Source: Clostridiaceae bacterium (GTDB lineage: Bacteria; Bacillota; Clostridia; Oscillospirales; Butyricicoccaceae). Taken from it: 24,460 nt of DNA. Position numbers and translations under genes: made by a program. Of this stretch, positions 6,657 through 14,076 are shown piece by piece. Every line of letters begins with the position of its first letter. The stretch's first letter is position 1. The notes under the pieces are model-generated. The model was not told where the DNA came from and ran no database searches. It saw nothing but the letters and a program-made list of their open reading frames with translations. Location of the stretch: assembly GCA_018383195.1 (NCBI GenBank), contig JAGZOP010000033.1:1-24460 (forward strand), written 5' to 3'.

Positions 6657-8354
6657 TTACATGTGCTCGGGCGCGTCTACGCCGATGATGGTCAGTACGT
6701 TCTTAATGGTCTGCTGCGCAGCCATGCACAGCGCCAGACGTGCATCGCGCTCCGCAGGCTCGGCATCCTTGATACGGCATGCATTATAGAAGCGATGGAA
6801 CTGGGATGCGAGAACCACGCCGTATTTGTTCAGGCGGGACGGGTCGCGGTCGCGCGCGGCAAGGATGATCTCCTCCGGAAGCTGTGCGACAGCCTTGACC
6901 AGTGCCTTCTCTTCCTCATGCGTCAGCACAGTCAGGTCGGCCACGGCAGCGTCCGGCAGGGAAATGCCTGCCTCCTGTGCGCCGCGCAGTACCGAGCAGA
7001 TACGCGCATAGGCATACTGGATATAGTACAGCGGGTTTTCGCTGTCCTGCTTGACCGCAAGGTCAAGGTCAAACTCCATCTGTGTCTCGGCTGCACGCGA
7101 GTTGAAGAAGAAACGTGCCGCATCGACCGGAATCTCGTCGAGCAGGTCGCGCAGGGTCAGGCTCTTGCCGGTACGCTTGGACATACGAACCACTTCGCCG
7201 CCCTGCATCATGCGCACGAGCTGCATGAGGACGATTTCCAGACGTTCGGAGCCGTTCAGACCGATGGCATCCAGCGCGCGCTGGAGACGCGCCACATGGC
7301 CGTGGTGGTCAGCGCCCCAGATGTTGATGACCTTATCAAAGCCGCGGGTTTCAAACTTGTTGCGGTGGTAAGCGATGTCAGCTGCAAAATAGGTATAGAA
7401 ACCGTTCGCGCGGCGCAGCACATCGTCCTTTTCTGCGCCGAATGCGGTCGAACGCAGCCACAGTGCGCCGTCCTGCTCGTAGGTCGCGCCTGCGTCGGTC
7501 AGCATCTTGACCGTTTCCTCAACCGCACCCGATTCATGCAGTGTGCTCTCGCGGAACCACACGTCATAGTGAATCTTATAGCGCTCCAAGTCGCTCTGCA
7601 TCTTGGCAATGTTGTGCGGCAGACCGAAGTTCACAATCACTTCCTGACGCGCCTCGGGTGTCATCTCAAGCAGCTTGTCGCCGTGCTGCTCAATCAGCAT
7701 CTGCGCCAGCTCCTTGATGTCCGCGCCCTGATACCATGACGGATCAAACTCAATCGCGTCCTCGCCCTTCAGCGCCTGAATGTAGCGACCCTCGACCGAA
7801 TGCGCGAACTTATCGACCTGATTGCCCGCGTCGTTGATGTAAAACTCGCGGGTCACGTCATTGCCTGCCCAGGAAAGCACCTCGGCAAGGCAGTCGCCCA
7901 GTACGCCGCCGCGCGCGTTGCCCATGTGCATCGGACCGGTCGGGTTGGCGGAAACGAACTCGACCATGATCTTTTCCGGCTTTTCCGCCTGTGTTTTGCC
8001 GTAATCCGCGCCTTCGCGCACCGCAGTGCGCACCGCATCCTGATACCACGCGCCGCCGTAGGTGAAGTTCATAAAGCCGGGACCTGCGATCTCGACCTTG
8101 TCAAAGCAGGTGCCTGCAAGTTCCATGTTGCCCACTAGCGCCTCCGCAATCTTGCGCGGCGCCATGCGCATCGGCTTGGCACACTGCATGGCAACCGTCG
8201 ATGCCCAGTCACCGTTTGCGGCATCCTTCGGGGTTTCAACTGTGACAGCCGGAAACTCTGCCTGCGGCAGCTCGCCCGCCGTAACCGCCTTGTCATACGC
8301 CGCACGCACAATGGCAGCAGCCTGCTGTCTTGCATTTTCCATCAAATTCATCAT
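6657..8354 (-). CDS. argS: Arginyl-tRNA synthetase
   Basis: This is a 565-residue class I aminoacyl-tRNA synthetase. After the N-terminal arginyl-tRNA synthetase additional domain comes the HIGH-type signature in ANPTGPMHMGNARGG. The KMSKS-equivalent is VRMSKRTGKS, followed by the C-terminal anticodon-binding (DALR) domain starting near YYIQYAYARICSVLRGA. The enzyme charges tRNA-Arg with arginine using ATP in the cytoplasm. It starts at ATG 8354, with GGAG about 9 nt upstream, 13 nt after the DUF1934 gene. The ywiB-argS order matches that of Bacillus subtilis and implies cotranscription. Confidence 0.97.
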   Translation of the reverse strand: MMNLMENARQQAAAIVRAAYDKAVTAGELPQAEFPAVTVETPKDAANGDWASTVAMQCAKPMRMAPRKIAEALVGNMELAGTCFDKVEIAGPGFMNFTYGGAWYQDAVRTAVREGADYGKTQAEKPEKIMVEFVSANPTGPMHMGNARGGVLGDCLAEVLSWAGNDVTREFYINDAGNQVDKFAHSVEGRYIQALKGEDAIEFDPSWYQGADIKELAQMLIEQHGDKLLEMTPEARQEVIVNFGLPHNIAKMQSDLERYKIHYDVWFRESTLHESGAVEETVKMLTDAGATYEQDGALWLRSTAFGAEKDDVLRRANGFYTYFAADIAYHRNKFETRGFDKVINIWGADHHGHVARLQRALDAIGLNGSERLEIVLMQLVRMMQGGEVVRMSKRTGKSLTLRDLLDEIPVDAARFFFNSRAAETQMEFDLDLAVKQDSENPLYYIQYAYARICSVLRGAQEAGISLPDAAVADLTVLTHEEEKALVKAVAQLPEEIILAARDRDPSRLNKYGVVLASQFHRFYNACRIKDAEPAERDARLALCMAAQQTIKNVLTIIGVDAPEHM

Positions 8355-8367
8355 ATTACACGCTCCG

Positions 8368-8811
8368 TTATCTTTCTGATTCTTCGTTTTCTGTCGGGGT
8401 GACGGTCATGCGAAACCGATGCCGTCCGACCATGGAGTTGTCCACCTCAATAGTATATTCGATGGCGAGTTCGCCGCCGTTTTCCCCAATGGTATTTTCC
8501 ATGCGGCTAGTGTGCGTCGAAATGGTCAGCGCGCCGAATTCGGTGTGGTACAGTCCCACATGGCGCTGATTCTCCGCGAACAGCAGCTCGGATGGGTAGG
8601 TGCCGGTGCGGATCATGGACACCGTCGTTCCGTCCATCTTTAGCATGGTGCGCGTGCCAACCAGACCGGTCAGCTCACTTTCCTCATAAGTAATATAGTA
8701 TTTTCCGTTGCGCTCGTACAGCGTCGCCTCGGTCATAAGGTCGATATGCTCCGGTTCGCACCCTTCAAAGCATTGGGTGGAGGCAATGGAAAGCAGCACG
8801 TTTTTTTTCAT
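8368..8811 (-). CDS. DUF1934 (YwiB-like) beta-barrel protein
   Basis: This small 147-residue cytoplasmic protein has the DUF1934/YwiB layout: alternating short beta strands (MTEATLYERNGKYYITYEESELTG, GTRTMLKMDGTTVSMIRTG, ENQRHVGLYHTEFGALTIS) ending in GELAIEYTIEVDNSMVGRHRFRMTV. The family adopts a calycin-like barrel; its biochemical role is unknown. The ATG at 8811 is preceded by GAGGA with a 4-nt spacer. It lies between murI (22 nt) and argS (13 nt), so it is translated from the ddl-murI-argS mRNA. The recurrent pairing with argS is the only functional hint. Confidence 0.88.
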   Translation of the reverse strand: MKKNVLLSIASTQCFEGCEPEHIDLMTEATLYERNGKYYITYEESELTGLVGTRTMLKMDGTTVSMIRTGTYPSELLFAENQRHVGLYHTEFGALTISTHTSRMENTIGENGGELAIEYTIEVDNSMVGRHRFRMTVTPTENEESER

Positions 8812-8833
8812 GGGTTCCTCGTAATATCTCTTT

Positions 8834-9631
8834 TTAATACTTTGCAATTTCAACATGTCCGACCTCGTCTGCAATTTCGCCGTTCAGGAACAGCCCCGCA
8901 AGGCTGCGGAACGACTCCGGGTCATCGGACACAAAATACCGGGTGGTTCCCCTGCCCTCAGCCGGGACGAACATCTGCCGTGCATGGTCTGCCGCCTCTG
9001 CCCCCGAGTCAATCAGGTGGACATGGCTGCCCATATAAGCGGAAATGACCTCCCGCAGCAGCGGATAATGCGTGCATCCCAGAATCAGGGTGTCGATCTC
9101 CTGCGCTTTGAGCTCTGCCAGATATTCGGCTGCCACCGTTTCAATCACAATATCCCCGCGCTGCACCCTGCCGTTTTCGACCAGCGGCACAAACAGCGGG
9201 CATGCCTGCATAAACACCGCCAAATCCGGTCGTGCACGGCGCAGCATGCGCTCATAGACACCCGCACGCACGGTCGCCGGTGTGCCGATCACACCGATGC
9301 GACCGTTTTTTGTGACCGCGAGCGCCTTGCGGCAAGCGGGCCACACAGTACCGATCATGGGGATGTCAATTTCCGACGCAACCGTTTCAAGCGCGACCGC
9401 AGACACTGTATTGCACGCAACCACAATGGCTTTGATGTCAAAGGTCCGCAGGAATGCGACGTCCTGCCGGGTATACCGCGTGATGGTCTCCGCCGAACGT
9501 GTACCATACGGCACGCGACCCGTGTCCCCGAAAAAGATGATGCTCTCATTCGGCATGATCTCGTGCATGCGCCGCACTGTGGTCAGCCCGCCCATTCCGG
9601 AGTCGAACACACCGATGGGTCTGTTATCCAT
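8834..9631 (-). CDS. murI: Glutamate racemase
   Basis: This 265-residue cytoplasmic enzyme makes D-glutamate for peptidoglycan. It has the Asp/Glu racemase signatures: FDSGMGGLT with Asp10, VACNTVSA with catalytic Cys73, and LGCTHYPLL with the second catalytic Cys186; PYGTRS is also typical. The ATG at 9631 follows GGAGGA with a 5-nt spacer, and that site lies inside the last codons of ddl. The start overlaps the ddl stop by 8 nt, so the two genes are probably translationally coupled. The context (ddl-murI) gives both D-amino-acid steps of wall precursor synthesis from one mRNA. Confidence 0.97.
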   Translation of the reverse strand: MDNRPIGVFDSGMGGLTTVRRMHEIMPNESIIFFGDTGRVPYGTRSAETITRYTRQDVAFLRTFDIKAIVVACNTVSAVALETVASEIDIPMIGTVWPACRKALAVTKNGRIGVIGTPATVRAGVYERMLRRARPDLAVFMQACPLFVPLVENGRVQRGDIVIETVAAEYLAELKAQEIDTLILGCTHYPLLREVISAYMGSHVHLIDSGAEAADHARQMFVPAEGRGTTRYFVSDDPESFRSLAGLFLNGEIADEVGHVEIAKY

Positions 9632-10691
9632 GGTGCTCCTCCATAGCAAGCTCCACCAGCGCGTCAATCAGCGCCGGATACGAAATTCCCTCGTGCGCGA
9701 ACAGCTTGGGATACATGCTGATCGAGGTAAAGCCCGGAATGGTGTTGATTTCATTGAAGATGATCTCATCTCCGTCAAAGGTGCAGAAGAAGTCCACGCG
9801 GGACAGCCCGCGGCAGCCGAGCGCCGCAAAAACGCGCAGCGCATTCGCGCGCACGGTTTCCATCGCCGTCTCCGGGATACGCGCCGGAATGTACAGCGCC
9901 GAAGAGTTGTCGTTATACTTGGCGTCGTAGGTATAGAATTCCTGCGTGGGGGCGATTTCTCCCGCAACTGATGCGCGCAGGGTGCGATTGCCGAGCACCG
10001 CAACCTCGATCTCGCGCCCGGCGATGAACTCCTCGACGAGCACCTTCTCATCCCACCGGAATGCCTCCGCAAGACCCTCGCGCAGGCTGTCCAGATCGGC
10101 AGCCTTATGCACGCCAACCGACGAACCGGACGAGCACGGCTTAATGAACACCGGGAACTGCTTCAGGGTGTCCATGGCCGCTTGCAGCACCGTATTCGGG
10201 TCACTCTCAAAATCCGGACGCAGCGCGACATAATACGCCGCCTGACGCACGCCCGCGCGGTCTACGATAACCTTGGTCAGGCTCTTATCCATGGAGTCCG
10301 CCGATGCCGCCACACCCGGACCTACAAACGGAATCCCTGCGAGCGTCAGCAGACCCTGCACCGTGCCGTCCTCGCCGCCGAAGCCGTGCAGCACCGGGAA
10401 GCAGCAGTCAATGCGGATGGTCTCCGCGCCGCCCTCACGCAGCACGACAAGACCATGCACGGCGCGGTCGGGCACGAGCATCGCGGGAACATTCGCTTCC
10501 TGCTCCCACGCGCCCGAAGCCATCTTGTCCGGGTCAGCGTTTTCATACAGCAGCCAGCGTCCGTCCTTCGTGATGCCGACTGTCACCAGTTCATATTTTT
10601 CTTTATCTGCGTTGCGAACAATGGAGGATGCCGAAACGCGGGACACTTCATGCTCGCTCGACAGACCGCCAAACAAAATAAGTAGCTTCAT
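9624..10691 (-). CDS. ddl: D-alanine--D-alanine ligase
   Basis: This is a 355-residue ATP-grasp ligase joining two D-alanines for the peptidoglycan stem. N-terminal MKLLILFGGLSSEHEVS is typical. FVGPGVAASADSMDKSLTK, FIKPCSSGSSVGV and EFIAGREIEVAVLG form the ATP-grasp core, and VDFFCTFDGDEIIFNEINTIPGFT supplies the Mg/ATP ligands. The omega-loop region EFYTYDAKYND retains a tyrosine as in D-Ala-D-Ala (not D-Ala-D-Lac) ligases; this is read by eye. ATG 10691 gives the family N-terminus, but a TTG at 10700 has a better-placed GGAG and may be the real start. It is the first gene of the minus-strand block. Confidence 0.96.
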   Translation of the reverse strand: MKLLILFGGLSSEHEVSRVSASSIVRNADKEKYELVTVGITKDGRWLLYENADPDKMASGAWEQEANVPAMLVPDRAVHGLVVLREGGAETIRIDCCFPVLHGFGGEDGTVQGLLTLAGIPFVGPGVAASADSMDKSLTKVIVDRAGVRQAAYYVALRPDFESDPNTVLQAAMDTLKQFPVFIKPCSSGSSVGVHKAADLDSLREGLAEAFRWDEKVLVEEFIAGREIEVAVLGNRTLRASVAGEIAPTQEFYTYDAKYNDNSSALYIPARIPETAMETVRANALRVFAALGCRGLSRVDFFCTFDGDEIIFNEINTIPGFTSISMYPKLFAHEGISYPALIDALVELAMEEHHG

Positions 10692-10737
10692 AACAGGCAA
10701 CCTTGCTCCTTTTTTGAACCATATGTATTCAGTATTA

Positions 10738-10766
10738 AGTATACGCTATAATTTTCAAAAAAACAA
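10738..10766 (-). promoter_or_regulatory. Probable ddl promoter
   Basis: On the minus strand TTGTTT (10761-10766), a 17-nt spacer and TATACT (10738-10743) lie about 45 nt upstream of ddl. The same hexamer pair with the same spacing recurs upstream of the MGMT-like gene at 19739-19767. The rest of the 255-nt ddl-padR divergent gap (about 10770-10850) holds nothing else I recognise. Confidence 0.55.
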
Positions 10767-10854
10767 ATCCCTGACCAAAAAAACCCGCGACAAATCCCCA
10801 AATCTCAGAGGGAAATTTCTGTGCAAACAGACAACGAACCGGTCCGTTCCTCTG

Positions 10855-10871
10855 TTCAAAAATTGTTCACA
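10855..10871 (+). promoter_or_regulatory. Direct-repeat box TTCAAA-N5-TTCACA upstream of padR
   Basis: Two TTCA-type hexamers are separated by AATTG, an 11-bp period like OmpR/PhoB-family binding sites. The last base of the box is 44 nt before the -10 start of the padR promoter. Related boxes precede the response regulator (15819) and htrA (18035). Binding by the window's response regulator is an inference. Confidence 0.4.
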
Positions 10872-10892
10872 CTCTTTTTCGTACAATATTGC

Positions 10893-10921
10893 TTGACAGC
10901 TAATATTATATGATATATAGT
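10893..10921 (+). promoter_or_regulatory. Promoter of the padR operon with embedded palindrome
   Basis: TTGACA (10893-10898), a 17-nt spacer and TATAGT (10916-10921) form a strong vegetative promoter. The spacer and -10 contain the palindrome TATATGATATA (10907-10917), a plausible autoregulatory operator for the PadR protein encoded directly downstream; PadR family members usually repress their own promoters through AT-rich inverted repeats. Confidence 0.75.
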
Positions 10922-10946
10922 ATAGGCACAAAGAGAGGTGAACCCT

Positions 10947-11267
10947 ATGCCTTTTCCCATTTCCTCGTCTTTGCTCGACGCGATTGTGCTTGCAATTGTC
11001 TCGCGCGAGGACACGTACGGCTACCGCATCACGCAGGATGTGCGGCAGGTCATGGAAATCTCCGAGTCCACGCTCTATCCGGTTCTGCGGCGTTTGCTCA
11101 AAGACGGATGCCTGACCACCCACGACCAAGCGGTGGATGGGCGCATCCGCCGGTACTATGCCATCACTCCCCTCGGGCGCATGCGCCTGAGCGAAGCGCT
11201 GCGGGATTGGGCAAATTACCGCGATTCGATTGAAAAAGTCTTTTTCGGAGGGTACCAACATGAATAA
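10947..11267 (+). CDS. PadR family transcriptional regulator
   Basis: This 106-residue winged-helix protein has the PadR signature: LLDAIVLAIVSREDTYGYRI (helix 1-2), then ESTLYPVLRRLLKDG (recognition helix) and the wing RIRRYYAITPLGR, with a short C-terminal dimerisation helix. Small PadR proteins of this subtype usually act as ligand- or stress-responsive autorepressors. The ATG at 10947 has GAGAGG about 7 nt upstream; a GTG three codons earlier would leave no ribosome-site spacing. Its stop overlaps the HAAS gene start by 8 nt, the standard PadR-HAAS arrangement in Firmicutes, where PadR represses the membrane-protein genes behind it. Confidence 0.93.
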   Translation: MPFPISSSLLDAIVLAIVSREDTYGYRITQDVRQVMEISESTLYPVLRRLLKDGCLTTHDQAVDGRIRRYYAITPLGRMRLSEALRDWANYRDSIEKVFFGGYQHE

Positions 11268-11889
11268 ACAGCAGTTTTTATCCGCGCTCCGGCAGGCGCT
11301 CTCCGGTCTGCCGGATGCGGAACGCGACAATGTAATGCAATACTATGAGGATTATTTCCTCGATGCCGAGGGCGAAAGCGAGGAGGAAATCATCCGCGGG
11401 CTGGGGAACCCGCAGAAAATCGCGGACGATATCCTCCGCGAATACCGTGAGCTTCAGCCGCACGCAAACCCGCAGGGTGCGCAGACCCCGCCGCGCCGGT
11501 GGAAGGGCATCAACCCTTGGCTGCTCGCAGTGCTCGTCGTGCTTGCAATTCCGATTGGCATCCCGCTCGCAGGCGGTCTGCTCGCCGCCGCGGCAGGAAT
11601 TCTGCTGGCAGGCATCACAGCCATCGGCGCCGTACTGACCGCGCTGATTGCAGTGCCGACGGCACTGATCTTTGCCGGCGCGGCGCTGAGTGTATTCAGC
11701 CTGTTTCTCTGGTTCGCGCCGCCGTCTGCTGTGATGACGCTCGGCGTCGGACTCTTCCTCCTGTCGCTCGGCGTGCTGCTCGCGCTGCTGGTCGTCAAGC
11801 TGTGCCGTCTGTTCCTCCCCCCAGTATTCCGCGGGATTGTTGCAATCCTGCGCTGGCCCATTGACAAACTGCGAGGTGCTTTGCGATGA
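11260..11889 (+). CDS. HAAS (DUF1700) domain membrane protein
   Basis: This 209-residue protein has an N-terminal HAAS/DUF1700 signalling domain at about residues 1-70 (MNKQQFLSALRQALSGLP, then YYEDYFLDAEGESEEEIIRGLG and KIADDILREY). A short Pro-rich linker is followed by about four membrane helices (residues about 85-190). HAAS proteins are encoded next to PadR regulators and are thought to transmit envelope signals; the mechanism is not settled. The ribosome site GGAGGG lies 7 nt before ATG 11260, inside the end of padR. The stop overlaps the next gene as ATGA, so three genes are translationally coupled. Confidence 0.9.
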   Translation: MNKQQFLSALRQALSGLPDAERDNVMQYYEDYFLDAEGESEEEIIRGLGNPQKIADDILREYRELQPHANPQGAQTPPRRWKGINPWLLAVLVVLAIPIGIPLAGGLLAAAAGILLAGITAIGAVLTALIAVPTALIFAGAALSVFSLFLWFAPPSAVMTLGVGLFLLSLGVLLALLVVKLCRLFLPPVFRGIVAILRWPIDKLRGALR

Positions 11890-12188
11890 AAAAACTGATG
11901 AAACTTTCCCTGCTCGTGCTTGTGCTCGGTCTGGCGCTCGGCATCGGCGGCAAAGCCGCAGGCGGCAGGCTCTACAGCGTAAACCACGGCAAAATTCAGC
12001 CTGTGGACTGGAGCGCCATCCGTCGGGAACTACATGACGATTGGTACATTTCCCCGAACGACTGCCGCGCCCCCGATTGGGATGACCGGTACGACCCGGA
12101 GGACTGGTTCGTTCCCTATGATGCTGAGGATTGCTGTGACCCCGATGACTGGAATGAACGCCCAGACATCCCCCTATATGATTCGTAA
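11886..12188 (+). CDS. Asp/Trp-rich small membrane-anchored protein (unknown)
   Basis: This 100-residue protein has an N-terminal signal anchor (MKKLMKLSLLVLVLGLALGI) followed by a strongly acidic, aromatic tail in which tryptophan follows an aspartate five times (VDWS, DDWY, PDWD, EDWF, DDWN). It has three cysteines in the tail, including a CC pair. I do not recognise a domain. In related PadR-HAAS operons this position often carries a DUF4097 surface protein, so this could be a shortened relative that kept the anchor and lost the repeat domain; that is only a guess. ATG 11886 overlaps the HAAS stop (ATGA), which strongly supports translation. The tail is probably extracytoplasmic. Confidence 0.7.
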   Translation: MKKLMKLSLLVLVLGLALGIGGKAAGGRLYSVNHGKIQPVDWSAIRRELHDDWYISPNDCRAPDWDDRYDPEDWFVPYDAEDCCDPDDWNERPDIPLYDS

Positions 12189-12234
12189 CGCTTTTCAAAA
12201 CAAACTTTGATTTTCACTGGAAAGGATGCTTTTT

Positions 12235-12438
12235 ATGAACGGAAAACGCTTATTCCGCAGCCGAAACGACCGTATGCTGTGCGGCGTGTGCGGCGGCATT
12301 GCAGAGTATTTCAACATCGACCCCACCCTCATCCGCCTGCTGGTGGCAATACTCTGCCTGTTCAGCTGCTTCACCGGCATTGTCGCCTATATCATTGCGG
12401 CGGTGATTATCCCCGAAGAGGGGGCACCGCTGGAGTGA
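12235..12438 (+). CDS. PspC domain protein
   Basis: This 67-residue protein is a single PspC domain: KRLFRSRNDRMLCGVCGGIAEYFNIDPTLIRLL followed by a hydrophobic helix ending FTGIVAYIIAAVIIPEE. PspC proteins are small inner-membrane components of phage-shock and other envelope-stress responses. ATG 12235 has AAAGGA with 8-nt spacing; the ATG 9 nt earlier is too close to it. It is last in the PadR-HAAS-small-protein operon, before a hairpin terminator, so the operon as a whole looks dedicated to membrane stress. Confidence 0.92.
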   Translation: MNGKRLFRSRNDRMLCGVCGGIAEYFNIDPTLIRLLVAILCLFSCFTGIVAYIIAAVIIPEEGAPLE

Positions 12439-12465
12439 TCCGCTGCAGATCGCGGGAATACTTTT

Positions 12466-12505
12466 ACATGCGTCGAGTCTCTAGACTTGACGCATGTTTT
12501 GCTGT
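12466..12505 (+). terminator. Intrinsic terminator after pspC
   Basis: ACATGCGTC and GACGCATGT form a perfect 9-bp outer stem, continued by a G-U pair and AGTCT/AGACT, in all about 15 bp with a tiny loop (12466-12497). TTTTGCTGTTT follows. It separates the PadR-PspC operon from modA. Confidence 0.75.
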
Positions 12506-12548
12506 TTGATAAACTGTGGGTATATCACAAATTCAAGGAGGCTTCCTT

Positions 12549-13343
12549 ATGAAACCGTTTCGTTCTTTGACCGCCGGTCTTGTGCTGTGCGGCATGCTCG
12601 CAGGCTGCGGCGCAGCCCCCTCTGCTTCGTCTTCTTCGGCAGCATCCCAAACCGAACCGGTTGAACTGACCGTATTCGCGGCAGCCTCTATGACCGAAAC
12701 CATGACCGAAATTGCAGAGCTTTATAAAACCGAGGCGCCCGATGTGTCGCTCGTCTATAATTTCGATTCCTCGGGCACGCTCCAGACCCAGATTGAAGAG
12801 GGCGCGGTGTGCGACCTGTTCCTGTCCGCCGGACAGAAGCAGATGGACGCGCTCGAAACCGATTTCGTGCTGGAGGGCACACGCTGCGACCTGCTTCAAA
12901 ATAAGGTGGTGCTCATTGCTCCCAAGGGCGCGGAAAACGCCCCGGCATCCTTTGAAGAAGCTGCCAATGCCGAACGCATCGCGCTCGGCGGCGCGGATGT
13001 CCCGGTCGGTCAGTATTCCGAGGAGATTTTCCGCCATCTCGGCTTGTGGGACAGCATGAACGCGGCGGGCAAAATCACCTTTGGCTCCAACGTCAAGGAG
13101 GTACTCGCACAGGTGGAAGCTGCTTCGGTGGACTGCGGCGTGGTCTATCAGACCGATGCAGCGGCGAGCGACGGCGTAACGGTCTGCGCAGAGGCGCCGG
13201 AGGACAGCTACTCTCCGGCAGTCTATCCGGCGGCGGTGCTCGCAGGCAGCGAACATCCGGAAGAGGCGAAAGCCTTTCTTGCGTTTTTAAAGACCGACGC
13301 CTGCAAGCAGATTTTCGAGGACGCCGGCTTTACGGTAAAATAA
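12549..13343 (+). CDS. modA: Molybdate ABC transporter substrate-binding lipoprotein
   Basis: This 264-residue lipoprotein has a signal peptide with lipobox LAGC (Cys20) and a Ser/Ala linker. A type II periplasmic-binding fold follows, with ModA signatures: TVFAAASMTETMTEIAELY near the N-terminus, NFDSSGTLQTQIEEGAVCDLFLSAGQKQMD (the oxyanion-binding serine loops), then VPVGQYSEE and VDCGVVYQTDA. It captures molybdate or tungstate outside the membrane and hands it to ModBC. ATG 12549 follows AGGAGG with a 7-nt spacer. No ModE-like regulator gene or recognised Moco riboswitch is seen in the short upstream region. Confidence 0.94.
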   Translation: MKPFRSLTAGLVLCGMLAGCGAAPSASSSSAASQTEPVELTVFAAASMTETMTEIAELYKTEAPDVSLVYNFDSSGTLQTQIEEGAVCDLFLSAGQKQMDALETDFVLEGTRCDLLQNKVVLIAPKGAENAPASFEEAANAERIALGGADVPVGQYSEEIFRHLGLWDSMNAAGKITFGSNVKEVLAQVEAASVDCGVVYQTDAAASDGVTVCAEAPEDSYSPAVYPAAVLAGSEHPEEAKAFLAFLKTDACKQIFEDAGFTVK

Positions 13344-13348
13344 ACTGC

Positions 13349-13390
13349 ACGGCGCGGGCACCGGAGGTGCAACCGCGCCGTCTTTCTATT
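13349..13390 (+). terminator. Intra-operon hairpin between modA and modB
   Basis: ACGGCGCGG (13349-13357) pairs with CCGCGCCGT (13373-13381), and inside it GCACC pairs with GGTGC. The result is a near-perfect stem of about 14 bp with a two-base bulge, followed by CTTTCTATT. It begins 5 nt after the modA stop and just before the modB ribosome site. It could cause partial termination or protect the modA 3' end, giving more binding protein than permease. Confidence 0.6.
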
Positions 13391-13401
13391 GAGGGATGGA
13401 T

Positions 13402-14076
13402 ATGGACTGGTTTCCCCTTTATAACTCGCTGCGCATCGCGCTGATTTCAACAGCAATCACTTTTTTCACCGGTATCGCAGCCGCACACTACATTGCGCGC
13501 GCGCCGCGCGCAGTCAAGGGCGTGCTCGACTGTGTGTTCACCCTGCCCATGGTGCTGCCGCCCACGGTTGTGGGATTTTTCCTGCTGCGCATTCTGGGGC
13601 CGCGCGGCACAGTCGGCGGGCTGCTGCTCGAATGGTGGGATTTTCGGATTACGATGACCTGGTATGCTGCGATTTTCTCAACCGCTGTCGTAACCTTTCC
13701 GCTCATGTACCGCACTGCGCGCGGCGCGTTCGAGAGTTTTGACCCTGACCTGCTGTATGCCGGACGCACCCTCGGTCTGTCACCCACCTACCTGTTCTGG
13801 CGGGTACTGCTGCCCGGCTGCAAGCAGGGCATCCTCGCGGGCGTGGTGCTCACGTTCGCGCGCGGACTGGGCGAATACGGCGCGACCAGCATGCTGGCAG
13901 GGTACACCCCCGGACGCACCGCGACCATTTCTACGACGGTCTATCAGCTCTGGCGCGAATCAAACGACGCGCTCGCCTACCGCTGGGTCGCGGTCAACCT
14001 TGCAATCTCTTTTGCCGTGCTGCTCGCGGTCAATTTGCTCGAAAAAAAGCAGAAACGGGGGCGAACCCATGCTTGA
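13402..14076 (+). CDS. modB: Molybdate ABC transporter permease
   Basis: This 224-residue integral membrane protein has about five to six helices and the binding-protein-dependent permease signature ARGLGEYGATSMLAG (the EAA loop that contacts the ATPase). PMVLPPTVVGFFLL is typical of ModB/CysT permeases. ATG 13402 has GAGGG 6 nt upstream; an ATG two codons earlier overlaps that site. The 3' end overlaps modC by 8 nt. It forms the membrane channel of ModABC. Confidence 0.94.
   Translation: MDWFPLYNSLRIALISTAITFFTGIAAAHYIARAPRAVKGVLDCVFTLPMVLPPTVVGFFLLRILGPRGTVGGLLLEWWDFRITMTWYAAIFSTAVVTFPLMYRTARGAFESFDPDLLYAGRTLGLSPTYLFWRVLLPGCKQGILAGVVLTFARGLGEYGATSMLAGYTPGRTATISTTVYQLWRESNDALAYRWVAVNLAISFAVLLAVNLLEKKQKRGRTHA

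Noticed and set aside
6306..7739. A 477-codon plus-strand frame opposite the S41 peptidase and argS
   Set aside because: It is antisense to argS, whose motifs are unmistakable; the long open frame is an effect of GC-rich codon usage.
11278..12198. Minus-strand frame of about 300 codons across the HAAS and Asp/Trp-rich genes
   Set aside because: Arg/Gln/Cys-rich composition, no ribosome site, and antisense to overlapping plus-strand genes with good starts.
12498..12548. Possible molybdenum-cofactor riboswitch upstream of modA
   Set aside because: Only about 50 nt lie between the previous terminator and the modA ribosome site, far too short for a Moco aptamer, and no conserved elements are seen.
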